This document shows, in pieces, positions 60,570 to 64,000 of a stretch of DNA of 64,000 bases. Position numbers and translations under genes: made by a program. Within the stretch, counting starts at the first letter, position 1. Each line of letters starts with the position of its first letter. The notes beneath the pieces are model-generated. The model was given only the letters and a program-made list of their open reading frames with translations, was not told the origin of the DNA and did not search any database. Source of the stretch: Enoplolaimus lenunculus (lineage: Eukaryota > Nematoda > Enoplea > Enoplida > Thoracostomopsidae); the NCBI GenBank assembly GCA_030248215.1, contig JASANG010001761.1, forward strand, positions 1 to 64,000, written 5' to 3'.

Positions 60570-60750
60570 CTTTTTAGGAACAAAATCTCTGTCGAACAAT
60601 TGACCAAACTCAAACGACGATAGAAGTTCATAATTGAAATGAGAAATGTTCCGCTGAAGCATCTGATTTCTATAATATTAGCATAGCATGTGTGTACATA
60701 TCTAAAAATTGCGATTCGGTTGTCCAAAGCATATCAGTAGCTGCAAATTT
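60570..60750 (+). pseudogene. Decayed, internally deleted CAMKMT exon 3 copy, copy 2
   Basis: The frame QNLCRTIDQTQTTIEVHN at 60580 corresponds to QNLCRTVDQ of CAMKMT, and DSVVQSISV at 60713 to DSDVQSISV. Stops interrupt the frame. Copy 1 at 59530 shares with this one several changes absent from the gene (for example TIEVHN and SVVQSISV), so the two copies descend from one already altered fragment. A TTTTTAG stands just before the homologous block. Confidence 0.7.
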
Positions 60751-61538
60751 CAGTTGTAAAATAGGACTGCAATTGTTAAACAACGGTGCAAGTGCAAGGG
60801 ACTTCCGTTCAACCTCGCTTTTTGCGCACACTTGGTATCAGAGTTGGAAATGGGGCGTAAATCACTTTCCGAGATATTTTTGGTAGGCCAGGTGGGTCAT
60901 CGTGGGTTTTCGGCTCCGACCCAGCGTTGCACGCATGAATTTGGCCTATTGTACAGGTTTGTGGTCCATTATCAGATAGAAATGATATCGCCGCCGATTG
61001 ATTTCTGTCAGATAGATATTTAAAATTATTTCTATATTTCGAATATGAATTTTTATGAAAAAGAAATTGATGAATAATTTAAAGTGTCATTCGACTTATG
61101 GAATTTTGAAAAAAAATAAAAAATATTACAACTTGATGTTTTTACCGGTTGATTGATAATAGTATGAGTTAGACTCAACGAATGGTTGAAAACGCATAGA
61201 AATCCGCTCCTTATCGGTTGTCTGTCGAATAAACGATTTTTAGCCTCATTTGAATAAACGTTTGGACGAATTATTTTACATGTTATAAAGAAATCGAGAA
61301 CAACTTTATACGTTACATTGGCGTTCAACGAAAGCAAACGAACTCGAAAACATCAAATACGAGTCAACGATGGATAACAAGTAATCCGTTTGCACTTTGT
61401 CAACAAGATCAGAAACACAATCATCCAAACTATCAGATTCTATTATAACAAAAAGTTTAAGCTCATTTATTTTTATTATTTTACTTGATAACTTTCAAAA
61501 CTAATTCAATCTATTTTGACTTGTTATAAGATGCAACC
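60751..61538. other. Region 5' of the Gypsy element; LTR not identified
   Basis: The 5' LTR and primer-binding site of the retrotransposon at 61539 should lie here if present, but I see neither clear TG..CA ends nor a tRNA-complementary site, and the 3' LTR is outside the window. The sequence is AT-rich and otherwise featureless. Confidence 0.35.
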
Positions 61539-62680
61539 TTGGCAATATTTTTTAAATCTGGAAAACTAGATACACTTCAAAGAAAATCTGGATATACTAT
61601 GTTGGTCAACGAGACAGTAAATTCCAAATCAGTACCATTTCCAACTAACAATACATTAGTTTTACCTGAAACTTTTAGTGGAACGGAACGTGGTAAAAAT
61701 GTCAGAACTTGGTTTCGAGAATTTATCCGTGTAGCTAACGCTAATAACTGGTCTGAAGCAGGACAAAAACAAATTTTACCAGCTTTTCTAACCTCGTCAG
61801 CTGGTGATTATTACGATACCTTAAACCAAAATTAATCTTTTAATGAAATTAAAAACAAAATCATTGATAAATTTAGCACAGATAGTGGTATCAGTTGGGC
61901 TGAATTAAACACTCGCTACCAACAACCACATGAATCTATTGATGAATTAGCGGAAGCAATAGATTCTCTTGTACACAAATCATACCCTAAAGCTATCAAA
62001 CATGAAATTTCTGAAATTAAACTAAAAGACTTTATATATAGATGTCTTCCCAATACCAACAAATACTACTACAAAAAGATATAAAAAATTTAACATTTCA
62101 TAAAGCTGTTACTTTAGCCAAAAGACCAGAAACTGCAATTAAGCAAATCAACATGAATCCTCACATAAATCAAAACACAATCAAAGATACGCAAAAAATA
62201 ATGTTTGAAGCAATTACTGACCTAGCACAAAAACTCTCACAAACAACTACAACATCATAAACAACAACAATATCACAAGATTACAGGAATAAAATAAAAT
62301 CACTAGAAAATCAGTTAAACAACCTTACAGCCCAACTTGAGACAATAAACTCTAAAATAAACAAATTGTCTCAAAATCCAAAACCTCAACATAATCAATT
62401 GAATCGATTCAAGAATATGCAAAACCGACCCCAAAAACATTGTTTTATTTGTAACCGAAATAACCACTACACTAATCAATGCCGATCTCTATCACAAAAT
62501 CATATTTTTCTAGCACAGGCTTCCAATTCCATACCATATCAAACTCCACCACCTTCATTTCCTACTTCACAATATTTTCCACATAACTTCCAACACATTA
62601 CATCACAGATGACAATAATCAAACAAACCAATTTAATTCGACGTAAAACTGATCCAGGGTTTCCATAAGGGGGAAAGGAT
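61539..62680 (+). pseudogene. gag: Ty3/Gypsy-type Gag region, broken
   Basis: The first frame includes LPETFSGTERGKNVRTWFRE, a Gag-like matrix/capsid start, and is closed by TAA at 61833-61835; the same frame resumes (FNEIKNKIIDKFS, later ESIDELAEAIDSL) to about 62072. The coding register then shifts to another frame from 62042, with a further stop at 62258-62260. It ends in a basic region with one zinc knuckle, CFICNRNNHYTNQC (C-x2-C-x4-H-x4-C, at 62441-62482). The protein would package element RNA; the breaks mean this copy cannot make it intact. Confidence 0.75.
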
Positions 62681-64000
62681 GCCCGGATTGTGTATGCCAA
62701 CGCCCCCAAGTGAACAAAAAAATCTTCGTTTGCCGAAAAAATACAGTCTCTAAAAATATTGGTGAAAAATTTAATTGGAAAATAACACATACTGAAAATT
62801 GTTGCAAGAATTTACCATTTATTTTGTGCAAAATTGGACCAGTTGAAATAAATGCTCTTTGCGATTCCGGTTCTGAAATAAACATTCTGAGTGATATTGC
62901 TTACGATTCAAAATCAACACAACCAAATGTTCAAATTTTACCAAAATCAAAGAAACATCTGATATCAGTCAATGGAAACTCCTTAAATCTAATCAAAGAA
63001 GTTCTTGCACCTTTGACTATTAATGGTGTGACAAAATTTGTGCAGTTCGCCATAATTAAAAATTCGCATCATGACTGTCTGCTTGGTAACCCAGTACTGG
63101 CAAACTGTAAGCTGAATTTAGCCCAGAAACAACTACTACTTAATGGACAAACTGTTCCCTTCAAAATCAGACATAAAGACATAACTTCGTCAGTGAACCT
63201 GTTAGGTTCCAATACTATACCTGCGTTCTGTGAAAAATTATGTTGGTGAAAATTAGATAGTACTGAACTGCCAACAGAAGTTATTTTTGAACCCACGGAA
63301 ATTATAAGTCAGTATTCGACAGCTAATTGCATGGATATCAAGGCAGCGCGTTGCATTGCAAAAACTAAAAACAATAGAATACCAGTTAAAATCATTAATT
63401 TAAACAAGTATGCTGTGAAACTTCAAAACAAAACACTACTAGGAAATTGTTCCGAATATAAACAAGCACAGATATCTACACACTGTCATGAAATAACACA
63501 CAGCCAACCCCAATGCACTGGTTTACCAAAGGGTGTTGACTAAGATAACTTGGAAATCAACAACGAACAAAAGCAAAATTTAATTCAGCTGTTAAAGGAG
63601 TTTAGCGATGTTTTTGAATCAGATAATATTTCAGTCGGAAAAGTTACTTCAATAGAACATAGCATAGATACCGGGGATCACACACCGATTAAACAAGCAC
63701 CATATCGTGCGACACATGCACAACGTCCAATAATAGAAAAACACACTGAAAAATTGCTAACTAATGATACAATTGAGCTATCAAATAGTCCATGGTCATC
63801 ACCAATAGTTTTAACGCCCAAAAAGGATGGCTCAATGCGATTTTGCGTTGATTACAGAAAACTAAACAAAATCACAAAGCATGATACGTATCCATTACCC
63901 AGAATAGACGATACCCTAGATGTTTTGGGGGAAGCCAAATTTTTCTCAACTCTTGATATAAGCTCAGGTTATTGGCATCTCCTATTAAAAATTCTGATAA
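62681..64000 (+). pseudogene. pol: Ty3/Gypsy-type protease and reverse transcriptase start, broken and cut by window edge
   Basis: One reading frame carries an aspartic protease site, ALCDSGSEINILSD (around 62850-62893), then, past in-frame stops at 63247-63249 and 63541-63543, the reverse transcriptase N-terminal blocks: SIEHSIDTGD, APYRA, SPWSSPIVLTPKKDGSMRFC, VDYRKLNK, YPLPRID and FFSTLDISSGYW. The last block appears to lose register through a missing base near 63983. Protease and reverse transcriptase would process and copy the element. Three lesions mark an inactive copy; the polymerase core, RNase H, integrase and 3' LTR lie beyond 64000 if they exist. Confidence 0.85.

Overview
The window is a stretch of AT-rich, repeat-laden metazoan nuclear DNA. 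Coding capacity is in short exons with GT..AG introns, most open frames are short and meaningless, and every kilobase carries MITE-, SINE- or retrotransposon-like sequence. Nothing bacterial, organellar or viral-vector-like is seen. The genes (tropomodulin, a secreted antistasin-domain protein, calmodulin-lysine methyltransferase) are animal genes, and their divergence from vertebrate forms points to an invertebrate. Splice acceptors are short TTTTAG/TTTCAG types, and TTAGGC-like hexamers occur inside dispersed repeats. Both would fit an ecdysozoan such as a nematode, but neither decides it.

Layout. 1-7.7 kb: repeats only, including hAT-like elements with matching target duplications at 1764-2144 and 3749-4092, a TA-flanked MITE at 4221-4671, and a near-identical 0.4 kb sequence present twice (5053-5450, 5609-6004). 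7.8-15.4 kb: an eight-exon tropomodulin gene on the plus strand giving about 358 residues; its introns hold several MITEs. 15.4-25.9 kb: no certain gene, with tRNA-derived SINEs, hexamer repeats and one possible minus-strand terminal exon. 26.0-29.3 kb: a two-exon gene for a 357-residue secreted Cys/Pro-rich protein with three antistasin-like knots. 29.3-47 kb: intergenic repeats, including a 208 bp hairpin MITE, a 410 bp hAT element with a perfect 8 bp target duplication, and a Helentron/pearl-like element with tandem ~157 bp cores, a tetranucleotide tract and a 3' hairpin. A possible unrecognised plus-strand terminal exon lies at 46121. 47.1-49.0 kb: a three-exon calmodulin-lysine N-methyltransferase (CAMKMT) gene, possibly sharing a very short divergent promoter with a minus-strand exon. 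49-61 kb: repeats, a broken LINE, and two decayed, internally deleted copies of CAMKMT exon 3. 61.5-64.0 kb: the 5' part of a degenerate Ty3/Gypsy retrotransposon (Gag, zinc knuckle, protease, start of reverse transcriptase), cut by the window edge.

The three genes do not form a pathway: one caps actin filaments, one is a secreted protein of protease-inhibitor type, and one methylates calmodulin. They are separate transcription units embedded in repeats. Splice sites were read by eye and protein families were recognised from motifs and remembered family patterns; no search was run.
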